From Seonamhaeicola algicola (GTDB lineage: Bacteria; Bacteroidota; Bacteroidia; Flavobacteriales; Flavobacteriaceae): a stretch of 64,000 bases of DNA. The stretch covers positions 124,001-188,000 of the forward strand of contig NZ_VOSC01000005.1 of NCBI RefSeq assembly GCF_007997385.1, given 5' to 3'. The position numbers and the translations under genes are program-made. A model generated the notes under the pieces. That model had not been told where the DNA came from, did not search any database, and was given only the letters and a program-made list of their open reading frames with translations. How positions within the stretch are numbered: position 1 is the first letter of the stretch; each line of letters begins with the position of its first letter. Shown here in pieces: positions 1 to 7,900 of this stretch.

Positions 1-1241
1 AATTGCAATTAGAAAAATGGGGGCACCCAAATAACTTTGGTTACAAAGATTTTATAAAAGAATTTAAACCAACAAAATTTAATGCAGAAGAGTGGGCAGA
101 TTTATTTGATAAAGCTGGTGCAAAATTTTGTGGCCCTATGGGAACACATCATGATAATTACATGTTGTGGGATTCTGAAGTTACACGTTGGAATAGTGTT
201 AAAACTGTTGGCGTTAATATTGTGGGTGATTTAGAAAAAGCCATTAGAAAACGAGGTATGAAATATTTAATCACGTTTCATCATGCCTTCTCTTGGTGGT
301 TTTTTAGTGAATCTTATAAATATGACGGTGGTGTTCCTGGAAATGAAGATTTGTATTGTAAACCCCATGAATTTTCTAGTGATCAGGATAGTTTTGATGA
401 ATATCCTGATGCCGAATATGAAGATCTTTGGTTTAAAAAACTTGAAGAGGCAGCATTAAAATATCATCCTGATTTATATTGGTTTGATATGGGCTTGGAA
501 CTGTTGAGTGATGATATTAGAAAAAAAGCCTATGCCAGATTATTAAACCTAGCCGCTTCTAAAAATCAAGATATAGGGATTAGTTATAAAATTAAGTTCC
601 AACAATGCATTCCTGCTTCAGCTGGTATTTTAGATTTTGAAAAAGGAAGATCTGTAAGAGCTTTAGAACGTCCGTGGCTAACAGATACACCATTAGCAGG
701 TTGGTTTTATAATGGAAGACCTTCTCGTTCTACTGAAGCAATTGTAGAAATTCTAGTTGATATTGTTAGTAAAAATGGATGTTTATTGCTAGATGTTAGC
801 CCCAAACCAGATGGTTCTATACCACAGGATCAAAAAGAAACGTTATTAGGTATTGGCGAGTGGTTAAAAATAAATGGTGAAGCAATTTACAATACACGCC
901 CATGGATTATTGCTGGAGAAGGCCCAACAGAATTAGATAAAGATGGACATTTTAACGAAAACTGGGAGGCTATTTATACAGAAAAAGACATCCGTTTTAC
1001 CCAAAGTAAAAACAAAAACATCCTTTATATAACCGTATTAGATAAACCAACTAAAGGAGAAGTAGTAGTCACAAAACTAGCTAGTATTTATCCCTATTTA
1101 GAGCGCGATATTGCCGAAGTTAAACTCTTAGGAACTAATGCAATTATTTCGTGGAAAAGAGATGAAAAGGGTTTGCATTTAGAATTTCCACAAAGCGCTA
1201 ATGGTAAGCATGCTTTTAGTTATCAATTAAAATTAAAATAA
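1..1241 (+). CDS. Alpha-L-fucosidase, GH29 (5' end outside the window)
   Basis: This is the C-terminal 412 residues or so of a GH29 glycosidase that hydrolyses terminal alpha-L-fucosyl groups. The frame is open to the window edge, and by comparison with the next gene about 110 N-terminal residues, including any signal peptide, are missing. The first codon seen (TTG at 3) is internal. The motif YWFDMG carries the aspartate expected to be the GH29 nucleophile, and a HHDNY segment and a later C-terminal beta domain are present. It is followed after 8 nt by a close paralogue, so the pair is almost certainly co-transcribed and arose by tandem duplication. Family assignment is firm; substrate (fucoidan, glycoprotein or algal glycan) cannot be told. 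Confidence 0.88.
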   Translation, partial: LQLEKWGHPNNFGYKDFIKEFKPTKFNAEEWADLFDKAGAKFCGPMGTHHDNYMLWDSEVTRWNSVKTVGVNIVGDLEKAIRKRGMKYLITFHHAFSWWFFSESYKYDGGVPGNEDLYCKPHEFSSDQDSFDEYPDAEYEDLWFKKLEEAALKYHPDLYWFDMGLELLSDDIRKKAYARLLNLAASKNQDIGISYKIKFQQCIPASAGILDFEKGRSVRALERPWLTDTPLAGWFYNGRPSRSTEAIVEILVDIVSKNGCLLLDVSPKPDGSIPQDQKETLLGIGEWLKINGEAIYNTRPWIIAGEGPTELDKDGHFNENWEAIYTEKDIRFTQSKNKNILYITVLDKPTKGEVVVTKLASIYPYLERDIAEVKLLGTNAIISWKRDEKGLHLEFPQSANGKHAFSYQLKLK

Positions 1242-1249
1242 AAATTAAA

Positions 1250-2827
1250 ATGAAACATTTTATAACATTAATAATGTGTTTGGTGTTAATGCAATTTAAT
1301 GCCCAAAACAAAAAAGAAAACGCTAGTGAGGTAGACCATATAGCCCAAGCAAAAAAAGCAGGTAATACATTTAAAGAAGAATGGCCATCTATAGCAAAAC
1401 ACAGTACACCAGAGTGGTTTAGAGATGCAAAATTTGGCATTTTTACCTGCATTGGGCCGGCAACACTTGGCACACAACATAAAACTACTGAGTGGTACGG
1501 TTGGGCAATGTATGATACAATTGGTGTTTACTGGAATAATGCTCCAAGACAAAAAGATCCTAAACCTTCAAATGTATATCTTAAACATAAAGAATTATTT
1601 GGTGGTACACCACATGAATTTGGTTATAAAGACATTATTAAGCAATTTAAACCCACCAAATTTGATGCCGAAGAGTGGGCAGAATTATTTCAAAAATCTG
1701 GAGCTAAATTTATGGGGCCTATTGGAGTATTTCATGATAATTATTTGAATTGGGATTCTGATGTTAGCCGATGGAATAGTAAAGATATGGCCGGTGTAGA
1801 TATTACAGGCAATTTAGAAAAATCTATAAAAAAACGAGGTATGAAATTATTAATTACTTACCACCATGCTTTTACTTGGTACTGGTACTACCACTCATTT
1901 GCTTTTGATGGCGGTGTTCCTGGTAATGAAGACTTATATGGAAAAGTACACAGCTTTTCTTCTGATAGCGATAGCTTTGAACCTTATCCTGATGCTGATT
2001 TTGAAGCACGTTGGTTTCAAATATTAAAAGAATCAGCTGATAAGTATAGTCCAGATTTGTTTTGGTTTGATATGGGGCTAGAGTTGTTAAGCGATGATAT
2101 TAGAAAAAAGGCATTTGCCTATTTACTTAACCAGGCAGAACAAAAACAGCAAGATATAGGTATAGCCTATAAAATTAAATTTGATGTTTGTATACCGCCT
2201 AGAGCAGGAATTTTAGATTATGAAAAGGGACGTTCAACAGGATTAAGACCAGACCCATGGTTAAGTGATACACCTCTGGGAGGCTGGTTTTATAACGGAA
2301 GAAAATCACGTTCAGCAAAGGCAATTGTTGAAATTCTAATTGATATTGTAAGTAAAAATGGCTGTTTGTTGCTAGATGTAAGCCCTAAAGCAGATGGTAC
2401 AATACCTAAAGACCAACAAGAAACCTTAATAGGAATTGGTGAATGGTTAAAAATGAATGGCGAAGCTATTTACAATACACGCCCGTTTACCATTGCAGAA
2501 GAAGGCCCTACAAAACTTGAAGCCGATGGCCATTTTAATGAAAATTGGGAAGCTATTTATACCGAAGAAGATATTCGATTTACTAGAAGCAAAGATAATA
2601 ACACGTTATATGTTATTGTTTTAGATAAGCCGTCAAAAGGGAAAGTTATTTCAAAAATGTTATCTACTGTAAACCCATATTTATCAAGAGACATCGCCTC
2701 GGTTGAACTTATAGGAAATGAAGATGAAATAATAACCTATAACCGCGGATTATCGGGTCTTGAATTGTCATTTCCTAAAAACGCTAAAGGCAAACATGCA
2801 TGGTGTTATAAAATTAAACTAAAGTAG
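1250..2827 (+). CDS. Alpha-L-fucosidase, GH29, secreted
   Basis: This 525-residue GH29 enzyme removes terminal alpha-L-fucose. A short hydrophobic leader ending FNAQ (about residues 1-19) looks like a Sec signal peptide, so it should act in the periplasm. The catalytic (beta/alpha)8 domain runs from about residue 50 to 400, with the expected nucleophile Asp274 in FWFDMG and a substrate-loop FHDNY at about 161-165; the C-terminal 110 residues are the usual beta-sandwich. It is a full-length paralogue of the gene 8 nt upstream and is followed by a hairpin terminator. Whether the two copies differ in linkage preference is not visible from sequence. Confidence 0.9.
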   Translation: MKHFITLIMCLVLMQFNAQNKKENASEVDHIAQAKKAGNTFKEEWPSIAKHSTPEWFRDAKFGIFTCIGPATLGTQHKTTEWYGWAMYDTIGVYWNNAPRQKDPKPSNVYLKHKELFGGTPHEFGYKDIIKQFKPTKFDAEEWAELFQKSGAKFMGPIGVFHDNYLNWDSDVSRWNSKDMAGVDITGNLEKSIKKRGMKLLITYHHAFTWYWYYHSFAFDGGVPGNEDLYGKVHSFSSDSDSFEPYPDADFEARWFQILKESADKYSPDLFWFDMGLELLSDDIRKKAFAYLLNQAEQKQQDIGIAYKIKFDVCIPPRAGILDYEKGRSTGLRPDPWLSDTPLGGWFYNGRKSRSAKAIVEILIDIVSKNGCLLLDVSPKADGTIPKDQQETLIGIGEWLKMNGEAIYNTRPFTIAEEGPTKLEADGHFNENWEAIYTEEDIRFTRSKDNNTLYVIVLDKPSKGKVISKMLSTVNPYLSRDIASVELIGNEDEIITYNRGLSGLELSFPKNAKGKHAWCYKIKLK

Positions 2828-2848
2828 TTTTTCTATTCTATAATTTTT

Positions 2849-2875
2849 AAGCACCTGTAAATAGGTGCTTTTTTT
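2849..2875 (+). terminator. Rho-independent terminator after the GH29 pair
   Basis: An 8-bp perfect stem, AAGCACCT / AGGTGCTT with a GTAAAT loop, runs directly into a T tract 22 nt after the fucosidase stop codon. Confidence 0.85.
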
Positions 2876-3040
2876 GTTAAAAACTTGTTTAAAAGGTATT
2901 TGCAGCACACTGATATTTTTTAGAAAGAAAATTCTATTTTTGGTTGTACGTAATAATTTAAATTGTAAACAACAGAAAATTACTGTTATTAGCTGTTTTT
3001 GATGGGGTATAATGTTAGTTTTATTCTTTATATAAGATAG

Positions 3041-3055
3041 TTGGCATAAATTTGA
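3041..3055 (+). repeat. Start-proximal cassette motif, copy 1
   Basis: The string GTTGGCATAAATTTG lies directly before the lipoprotein start. Nearly the same string (GGCATAAATTTG) lies at 4382-4393 at the start of the HNH gene, and a looser version (GTTGTGGTGCATTTTG) lies at 3805-3820 before the small membrane protein. Three unrelated genes sharing the same start-proximal string suggests a shared recombination or promoter element rather than chance. Confidence 0.5.
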
Positions 3056-3060
3056 AAAAG

Positions 3061-3672
3061 ATGAGAAAACTTTTAATACTATTTATGTTTTTATGTTTTT
3101 ATTCGTGTTCGAATGATGACGATGGAACAGGAAGTTCTCTGCCTGCAATAACTTCCGAAGGAAAAAATACTTTTGGATGTAGAATTGATGGAGAAACTTT
3201 CCTACCCAGAAATAATGGTGGATTTAGTGCAGGTTATACAACCGTATTAAGAGCACAATACCGCTATTATGAATACGAATATTATGGATTAGAACCAGGA
3301 TATCATCTAGCTATTAGCGCCTATAACTCTTTAACTGACAAAAGCATTAGAATTGAATTGCCAGCGTCAGATGAACCAATAATGACTGGAGAAACCTATC
3401 CAATAGTTCTAAAAAATAATGGTAATATTTCGGCAGAATATAGTTTTTCAACAAATACTCAAGACCCAGATAATCCCAACATTTATTATTATAATTCATT
3501 CAATCACATCACAACATCAAATTATAATGGAGAAATAACTTTTAATTTAGTTGATGAAGAAAACCAAATAATTTCTGGTGTGTTTTATTTTAGCTGTATA
3601 AATCCTGAAACTAATGAAATAGTTGAAGTTATTGACGGTCGATTTGATATTGAATATGACAACTGGTTTTAA
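3061..3672 (+). CDS. Small lipoprotein, DUF6252-like
   Basis: This encodes about 203 residues with a lipoprotein leader (lipobox near FYSC, followed by SNDDDG, the acidic tail usual for surface-exposed flavobacterial lipoproteins). I chose ATG 3061; a TTG three codons upstream is possible but would add a charged stub. The mature start contains NTFGCRIDGETF, which resembles the opening of flavobacterial DUF6252 proteins (KNTFGC-x-DG). The rest is predicted beta-rich with many tyrosines. Function is unknown. It sits between the fucosidase terminator and a structured repeat, and looks like part of an inserted cassette region. Confidence 0.65.
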   Translation: MRKLLILFMFLCFYSCSNDDDGTGSSLPAITSEGKNTFGCRIDGETFLPRNNGGFSAGYTTVLRAQYRYYEYEYYGLEPGYHLAISAYNSLTDKSIRIELPASDEPIMTGETYPIVLKNNGNISAEYSFSTNTQDPDNPNIYYYNSFNHITTSNYNGEITFNLVDEENQIISGVFYFSCINPETNEIVEVIDGRFDIEYDNWF

Positions 3673-3682
3673 AAAAACTTAT

Positions 3683-3814
3683 GCCAACAACGTGTATAGC
3701 TAATTGCGGCTGAATTCCTTAATCGGAATTCATTGCAATTTGCTATCTTTCAGTTACGGCGGAAAATCATAGCTGATTTTCCGCAACAAGCCATACACAA
3801 ACACGTTGTGGTGC
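3683..3814. repeat. attC-like structured repeat
   Basis: Outer imperfect inverted arms (3683-3709 and 3781-3814, both containing ACGTG/CACGT and TATAC-like blocks) enclose two perfect hairpins: GAATTCC/GGAATTC at 3712-3731 and an 11-bp stem GCGGAAAATCA/TGATTTTCCGC at 3759-3784 with a TAGC loop. The whole stretch could fold as one long cruciform. The layout, placed just after one small gene and just before the next, resembles an integron attC site, though the canonical GTTRRRY core is not clearly present. Alternative: an ordinary flavobacterial intergenic repeat. Confidence 0.55.
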
Positions 3815-3830
3815 ATTTTGACAATACTGT

Positions 3831-4355
3831 ATGAATAGAAATGAATTATTTGACAAATTACTAAAACATCTTTGCGAAAATAAAGATGGATTTTGGGGTT
3901 TGATTTCAACTTCTGAACAATATTTTAATATCACAGATGAAATTTTGATTGAATCAATAGTTGACGAAATGATTGAACGAGATTGGGTAAAAGAATCCAA
4001 CTATGATAAGTTTTCCGTAATGATAAAATACGATGGACAACAGGTTTATCATAAATACGGTTCTTATTCATCTTTTTTACGTGATTTGAAAAAATCTAAC
4101 AATAAAGAACTCGTTCAAAAAAGTACTGATAGAAAGCTAAATAATATAAGTAAAATAAGTGCTATACTATTCGGATTTAGTTCAATCATATTGAGCTATT
4201 ATAAAATTATTGATGATAAAAAAATTAGCAATCAAAAGACTGAAATAATCGAATTGAATAAAACGATTGATTCGCTCAAAACCGAATTAAAAAAACAGTC
4301 CACCACACCAAAAATAAAAAATGAGTCAGATACTACTAAAACCAAAGAATTATAA
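3831..4355 (+). CDS. Hypothetical single-pass membrane protein
   Basis: This encodes 174 residues I do not recognise. The N-terminal 100 residues look globular and alpha-rich, with several acidic helices. Residues about 110-126 (ISAILFGFSSIILSYY) form one transmembrane segment, and the tail is a lysine- and glutamate-rich, probably coiled-coil stretch with leucines spaced roughly seven apart, ending in a low-complexity Thr/Lys tract. It has no signal peptide, so the N-terminal domain is probably cytoplasmic. It sits in the cassette-like patch directly after the attC-like repeat. No function is proposed. Confidence 0.6.
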   Translation: MNRNELFDKLLKHLCENKDGFWGLISTSEQYFNITDEILIESIVDEMIERDWVKESNYDKFSVMIKYDGQQVYHKYGSYSSFLRDLKKSNNKELVQKSTDRKLNNISKISAILFGFSSIILSYYKIIDDKKISNQKTEIIELNKTIDSLKTELKKQSTTPKIKNESDTTKTKEL

Positions 4356-4375
4356 ATATTGACCTAAATCAATAT
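4356..4375. repeat. Short hairpin between cassette genes
   Basis: A 7-bp perfect inverted repeat, ATATTGA / TCAATAT, with a 6-nt spacer begins right after the stop codon of the small membrane protein and lies 16 nt before the next start. It has no T tract, so it is not a clear terminator. Confidence 0.45.
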
Positions 4376-4391
4376 AAGTCGAGGCATAAAT

Positions 4392-5531
4392 TTGGACTAT
4401 TTAAAAACATATTATAATCTAGTAAATTCAAGACAAAAACTCGTAAGAGATTGTTATCTAGAGAAACATCATATAATTCCAAGGAGCATATATGGTAAAG
4501 GTTATATGGATGACTCACATTTAAAGAGTGTTGAAGATGAAAGTAATATCGTAAAACTAACTGGACGAGAACATTTCATTGCACATTGGTTGCTACACAG
4601 ACAATTTCCTGGAGTTAGGCCATTTGCTGCAGCTTTTCACGCAATGGCTTCAATGTCAAATAAGCATCATTTTAGACATACACCAAGTTCAAGGGCTATA
4701 GAAGAGGCTAGAAAAGACTATGCTGAGCTTTTGAAAAAAAGTATTGCAATGTATTCTTTAGAAGGAGAATTAATTAAAGTTTTTGAATCTACAGAAGATG
4801 CAGCAATTGAATTTGAAGTAAGCGTGAATAATTTGTCTGCAGCGTGCAACGAAGAAAATAATGTCAATAATATTAAAGGCTATCAGTGGAGAAGATTTAG
4901 TGAGTTTCCGAAAAAGAAAATTGAGCCTTACATAAATTCAAACAATGAATCTAAACAGGTTTTACACGAATATGATTTAGAAGGCAACTATATTAAGTCT
5001 TATGAATCAATTCGTGATGCTGCTAGAAATGGAATAGAAAGATCTGTTTTCAAAAAAGAAAATCGAAATAAACCAATCTTCTTCAAAGACAAATGGTATT
5101 CATTTGCATCAAAAAATTTTCAAAATAAGCTAAAGGTAAAAAAATCCAATACACAGAAAAGAAAAGTCCATCAAATAGACCCAGAATCGGGAGAAATAAT
5201 AAGAACGTGGAATTCAAGCAGAGAGCCACAAAGAGTTTTAGGCATTTCAAATGTATCATCTGTTTGCAAAGGAAAAAGAAAAACTATGGGAGGTTTTATA
5301 TGGAAATATGCTGAAGAGGATTATAATTTAGATTTAAAAGAACATAAGAGAAAACTACCTCGAGCAAATGGAATTACTATTTATAAAAATGGTATTTTAG
5401 TTGGACAATTTGATTCCTTGAGAAAAGCAGAATATAAAACTGGTATTAAAAGAGCTCTTCTATCTAAACTTTTAAAATCAGGAGATACAAAAAATGATAT
5501 TAAAGTGATAAAAACGACACCACAACAATGA
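4392..5531 (+). CDS. HNH endonuclease-like protein with NUMOD1 repeats
   Basis: This encodes 379 residues. The N-terminus (about 1-75) is an HNH nuclease module of the phage/homing type: EKHHIIPRS followed by REHFIAHWLLHRQF. Downstream are four repeats of roughly 50 residues with the NUMOD1 pattern (aromatic-D-x-EG-x-IK-x-F-x-S-x-x-DAA, then GY/GFxWK) near residues 118-168, 198-245, 258-312 and 328-375; NUMOD1 modules are DNA-binding helices seen in homing endonucleases. The best start is TTG at 4392, because the encoded MDYLKTYY opening is typical of the family and no ATG precedes the HNH motif. It is probably a free-standing homing or mobile-element nuclease carried in the cassette patch. 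Confidence 0.75.
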   Translation: MDYLKTYYNLVNSRQKLVRDCYLEKHHIIPRSIYGKGYMDDSHLKSVEDESNIVKLTGREHFIAHWLLHRQFPGVRPFAAAFHAMASMSNKHHFRHTPSSRAIEEARKDYAELLKKSIAMYSLEGELIKVFESTEDAAIEFEVSVNNLSAACNEENNVNNIKGYQWRRFSEFPKKKIEPYINSNNESKQVLHEYDLEGNYIKSYESIRDAARNGIERSVFKKENRNKPIFFKDKWYSFASKNFQNKLKVKKSNTQKRKVHQIDPESGEIIRTWNSSREPQRVLGISNVSSVCKGKRKTMGGFIWKYAEEDYNLDLKEHKRKLPRANGITIYKNGILVGQFDSLRKAEYKTGIKRALLSKLLKSGDTKNDIKVIKTTPQQ

Positions 5532-5640
5532 CTATAAGTAATTGCTTGCTAATAGCCAACAGATAATAAAGGTTTTAATAAGTTGTTTTTTCTTAATTTC
5601 TAAAGAAAAAGTGTATAGCTTTTATGTGTGGTGTGATGTA
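5518..5640. repeat. Degenerate attC-like region after the HNH gene
   Basis: The end of the HNH gene (CACCACAACAATGACTATAAG, then TAATTGC) matches the left arm of the repeat at 3683-3709 with a few indels. At 5611-5637 a GTGTATAGC block and a GTGTGGTGTG block resemble the other arm in inverse orientation. I read this as a decayed second copy of the same element, with the HNH stop codon lying inside it. Confidence 0.4.
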
Positions 5641-5691
5641 TAATTAAGGTTTAATAAAGGCTATTAAAATCTATAAAATGTTTTAATACTT

Positions 5692-6351
5692 ATGAATTAC
5701 AAGTTACAAAACACACCAAATTATGATTTAGAAACCCTAAAGAAAGATGTAGATTCTGGAGCAAAGTTTGTTTTATTCAATTATAGAATTGGTCTAGGGT
5801 TATTTTCTTTATTAAGATTTTCACCAGCTATTTTTGTAAGAAGAGAAAAAGACATTCAAAAATTTAAAAAGAAATACAATGTATTAAATGTAATATTAGG
5901 GCCTTGGTTTATTTTTAAAGGTCCATTTTTAACATATAATGCATATAAAGTAAATAAAAGCGGTGGTATTGATGTAACTAAAGATGTTTTAGCAAATTTA
6001 ACGGAAGAACAGCTTAAAAATAAGGAAGTAAATATTAAAATAATTCATAACATTTTTCAAAAAGTAAATAAGTTAGATAAAAAAAGTATTACTAAAGCTA
6101 TTAGAAAAACAAACTTAAATTTAGTTCCTATAAAAAATACATACGTAGCATTATTTATTAATGTTGATGAATACAAAAAGCCATATTATGTAATTGGTAT
6201 TGAATTATATAAACAAATAGAAATTGATAAAAAACACATTAAAACAAATTTGAATCAATATTTTTATAAACACGTTGAATTCAAAATCTTCAATATTAAT
6301 GAAGATATTGACTATGCTAATAAATTAATAGAACAAGGTGATAGCATATAA
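5692..6351 (+). CDS. Hypothetical membrane-associated protein
   Basis: This encodes 219 residues of unknown function, very rich in Lys, Asn and Ile. The N-terminal 100 residues contain two moderately hydrophobic segments (about 26-50, ending SLLRFSPAIF, and 64-84 with ILGPWFIFKGPF) that may contact or cross the membrane. The C-terminal half (about 130-219) looks like a compact alpha/beta domain. No signal peptide and no catalytic motif are visible. Flavobacterial genomes contain many such short membrane-linked unknowns; I cannot name the family. It stands alone, 160 bp after the cassette patch. Confidence 0.55.
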   Translation: MNYKLQNTPNYDLETLKKDVDSGAKFVLFNYRIGLGLFSLLRFSPAIFVRREKDIQKFKKKYNVLNVILGPWFIFKGPFLTYNAYKVNKSGGIDVTKDVLANLTEEQLKNKEVNIKIIHNIFQKVNKLDKKSITKAIRKTNLNLVPIKNTYVALFINVDEYKKPYYVIGIELYKQIEIDKKHIKTNLNQYFYKHVEFKIFNINEDIDYANKLIEQGDSI

Positions 6352-6461
6352 AATATGTATTTATGCAATTAATAACCACAATTATCATAAATATTATTTA
6401 GTAAAAACCAACTACAACTGCTAAGTTATTGGCTAGTTTATAAAGTTAAAATACAAAAAAG

Positions 6462-6586
6462 AGGATGTTTAAAAAGTTGCTATTTAAAAAGGTGAAAAAA
6501 TACCTTTAAAGCAAATGCTTACTTACAAATTAATTTTTTTAGATAAACCTCAAAAAAATAATCATTTAATACGTTTTAAACATCCT
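6462..6586. repeat. 13-bp inverted repeat enclosing a nested hairpin
   Basis: AGGATGTTTAAAA at 6462-6474 is the exact reverse complement of 6574-6586, 99 nt apart. Inside lies a smaller stem AAAGGT/ACCTTT. The 6352-6594 gap holds no ORF that I trust. It could be a bidirectional terminator between two convergent genes, or a miniature mobile element. Confidence 0.45.
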
Positions 6587-6594
6587 TTTAAATA

Positions 6595-7773
6595 CTAATT
6601 AAAACGTTGCTTAACAATAATATTTTTAAGTTTAGCTTTTAGGTCTTCGCCAGTATCATATACCATTTGTTCGTTAGTAGGGAAGGGCACACGCCTGTTA
6701 TCAATTAAGCGTCTGTCTTCTTGTTCTAAAGCACGTTTATCTCCGCGGTAACGGGCAAAAATGTTTTCAAAAATAAAACCGCTATCAAATGAAAACGTAT
6801 CAATTATTTGTTTTGTTTTCAAATTGGTATAAACAACATCGGCAATAATTTGAGATTCTTTGCTTTGTATTATTTCATTTACACGTGCTTTTACACGTAT
6901 AATTTTATCTATTTTAATATCGTTACCCAAGCTATCTTTCATAACGTTGCCGTTGCGGTCTTTTTTGTATTTCCAACCATCAGCCACATCACGTTCTCTT
7001 ATAAACTCACGTTCTTTTATACGCTCTGGCGAAATATTTATGCGTTTTAATTGTAGTTGCATAGCAAAATCATAGCCTATATTTTTATTGGGTGTGGCGT
7101 GATAAACCGTCCAAAACTGATTTAAACCATAGGTATTAAAATTTAGTAAATCATCTTCTAAGCGCCTTGGAATTACTTGTTGTGTTTGGTTGTTTATTGA
7201 AACTAAAACGTAATGTGTGCCTCGGGCATGTGCCTCATTTAATAAATTGCGTGTGGTTTCATAATTAGGGTTTATATTATCTAAATACTCCAAAGTATTG
7301 TAGGCTTCTCTAATGGTGTATTTATCATCAGACTCTAATAAATCTATACCTTTTTCATATAAATAATCAGATAGTTTTGCTTTACTTTCGGCTATGGCAT
7401 CACTGTAATCGTTAAATTTAAATACAATGTTTTTACCATTTACATACAGTGGTAAAACGGGCTTAATGGCTTCTTGTCTTGCATCTAAATCATTATAAAT
7501 TTCAAATATATTTTTTAACAGTTCAGGGTTGTTATCTTTTTTAAAATGTTTTATGGTGTTTAAATCGCGTTCAACAGATTTGTAGTACGCATCTTGTAGC
7601 ATTATTACATATTCTGCTTTACGCTTTTTGTTTTTATTGGTTTTTAACTTTTGTAAAGCGGTTGTAATAGCTTGGTTGTAGTTACCAGTATTTACGGCTT
7701 GTTCTACTTGCTTTTTAGCACTACAAGCCACAAATAAGGTTATGCATGACGTTAAAAGTAGTAGTTTTTTCAT
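6595..7773 (-). CDS. Conserved lipoprotein with helical repeats
   Basis: This encodes 392 residues. The leader ends in a lipobox (LFVAC, Cys17), so the product is a lipid-anchored periplasmic or outer-membrane protein. Residues about 20-175 are helical and TPR-like (repeated tyrosine/alanine helices such as NYNQAITTALQKL). The C-terminal half is rich in charged, beta-forming sequence and contains a long description of ordered strands without a known catalytic motif. I recognise it only as a flavobacterial family of unknown role. It is convergent with the gene at 5692 and lies downstream of fahA, separated by a hairpin. Confidence 0.65.
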   Translation of the reverse strand: MKKLLLLTSCITLFVACSAKKQVEQAVNTGNYNQAITTALQKLKTNKNKKRKAEYVIMLQDAYYKSVERDLNTIKHFKKDNNPELLKNIFEIYNDLDARQEAIKPVLPLYVNGKNIVFKFNDYSDAIAESKAKLSDYLYEKGIDLLESDDKYTIREAYNTLEYLDNINPNYETTRNLLNEAHARGTHYVLVSINNQTQQVIPRRLEDDLLNFNTYGLNQFWTVYHATPNKNIGYDFAMQLQLKRINISPERIKEREFIRERDVADGWKYKKDRNGNVMKDSLGNDIKIDKIIRVKARVNEIIQSKESQIIADVVYTNLKTKQIIDTFSFDSGFIFENIFARYRGDKRALEQEDRRLIDNRRVPFPTNEQMVYDTGEDLKAKLKNIIVKQRFN

Positions 7774-7849
7774 AGGTTAAAATTTTAGGTTATTGGGTGT
7801 GTATTTCAATAGTAATGCCAAATGTAAATAAATTTCAATTTAAATATTT

Positions 7850-7872
7850 AAGCCTCTGAAAAACAGAGGCTT
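7850..7872 (-). terminator. Hairpin after fumarylacetoacetase
   Basis: A perfect 9-bp stem, AAGCCTCTG / CAGAGGCTT, with an AAAAA loop lies 29 nt past the fumarylacetoacetase stop. A T-rich run is present on the plus-strand side; on the minus strand the tract is weak, so termination efficiency is uncertain. Confidence 0.65.
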
Positions 7873-7900
7873 ATTTTTTATTAAAATGGTTCTTAAAAGT

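Noticed and set aside
1216-1552. Minus-strand ORFs over the GH29 junction
   Set aside because: Both overlap conserved GH29 coding sequence; the hydrophobic look comes from the reverse complement of Lys-rich codons.
6808-7075. Two plus-strand ORFs of 70-80 codons inside the minus-strand lipoprotein gene
   Set aside because: They are shadows of a well-formed lipoprotein gene: rich in Phe and Tyr from the reverse complement of Lys/Glu codons, and with no start context or family match.
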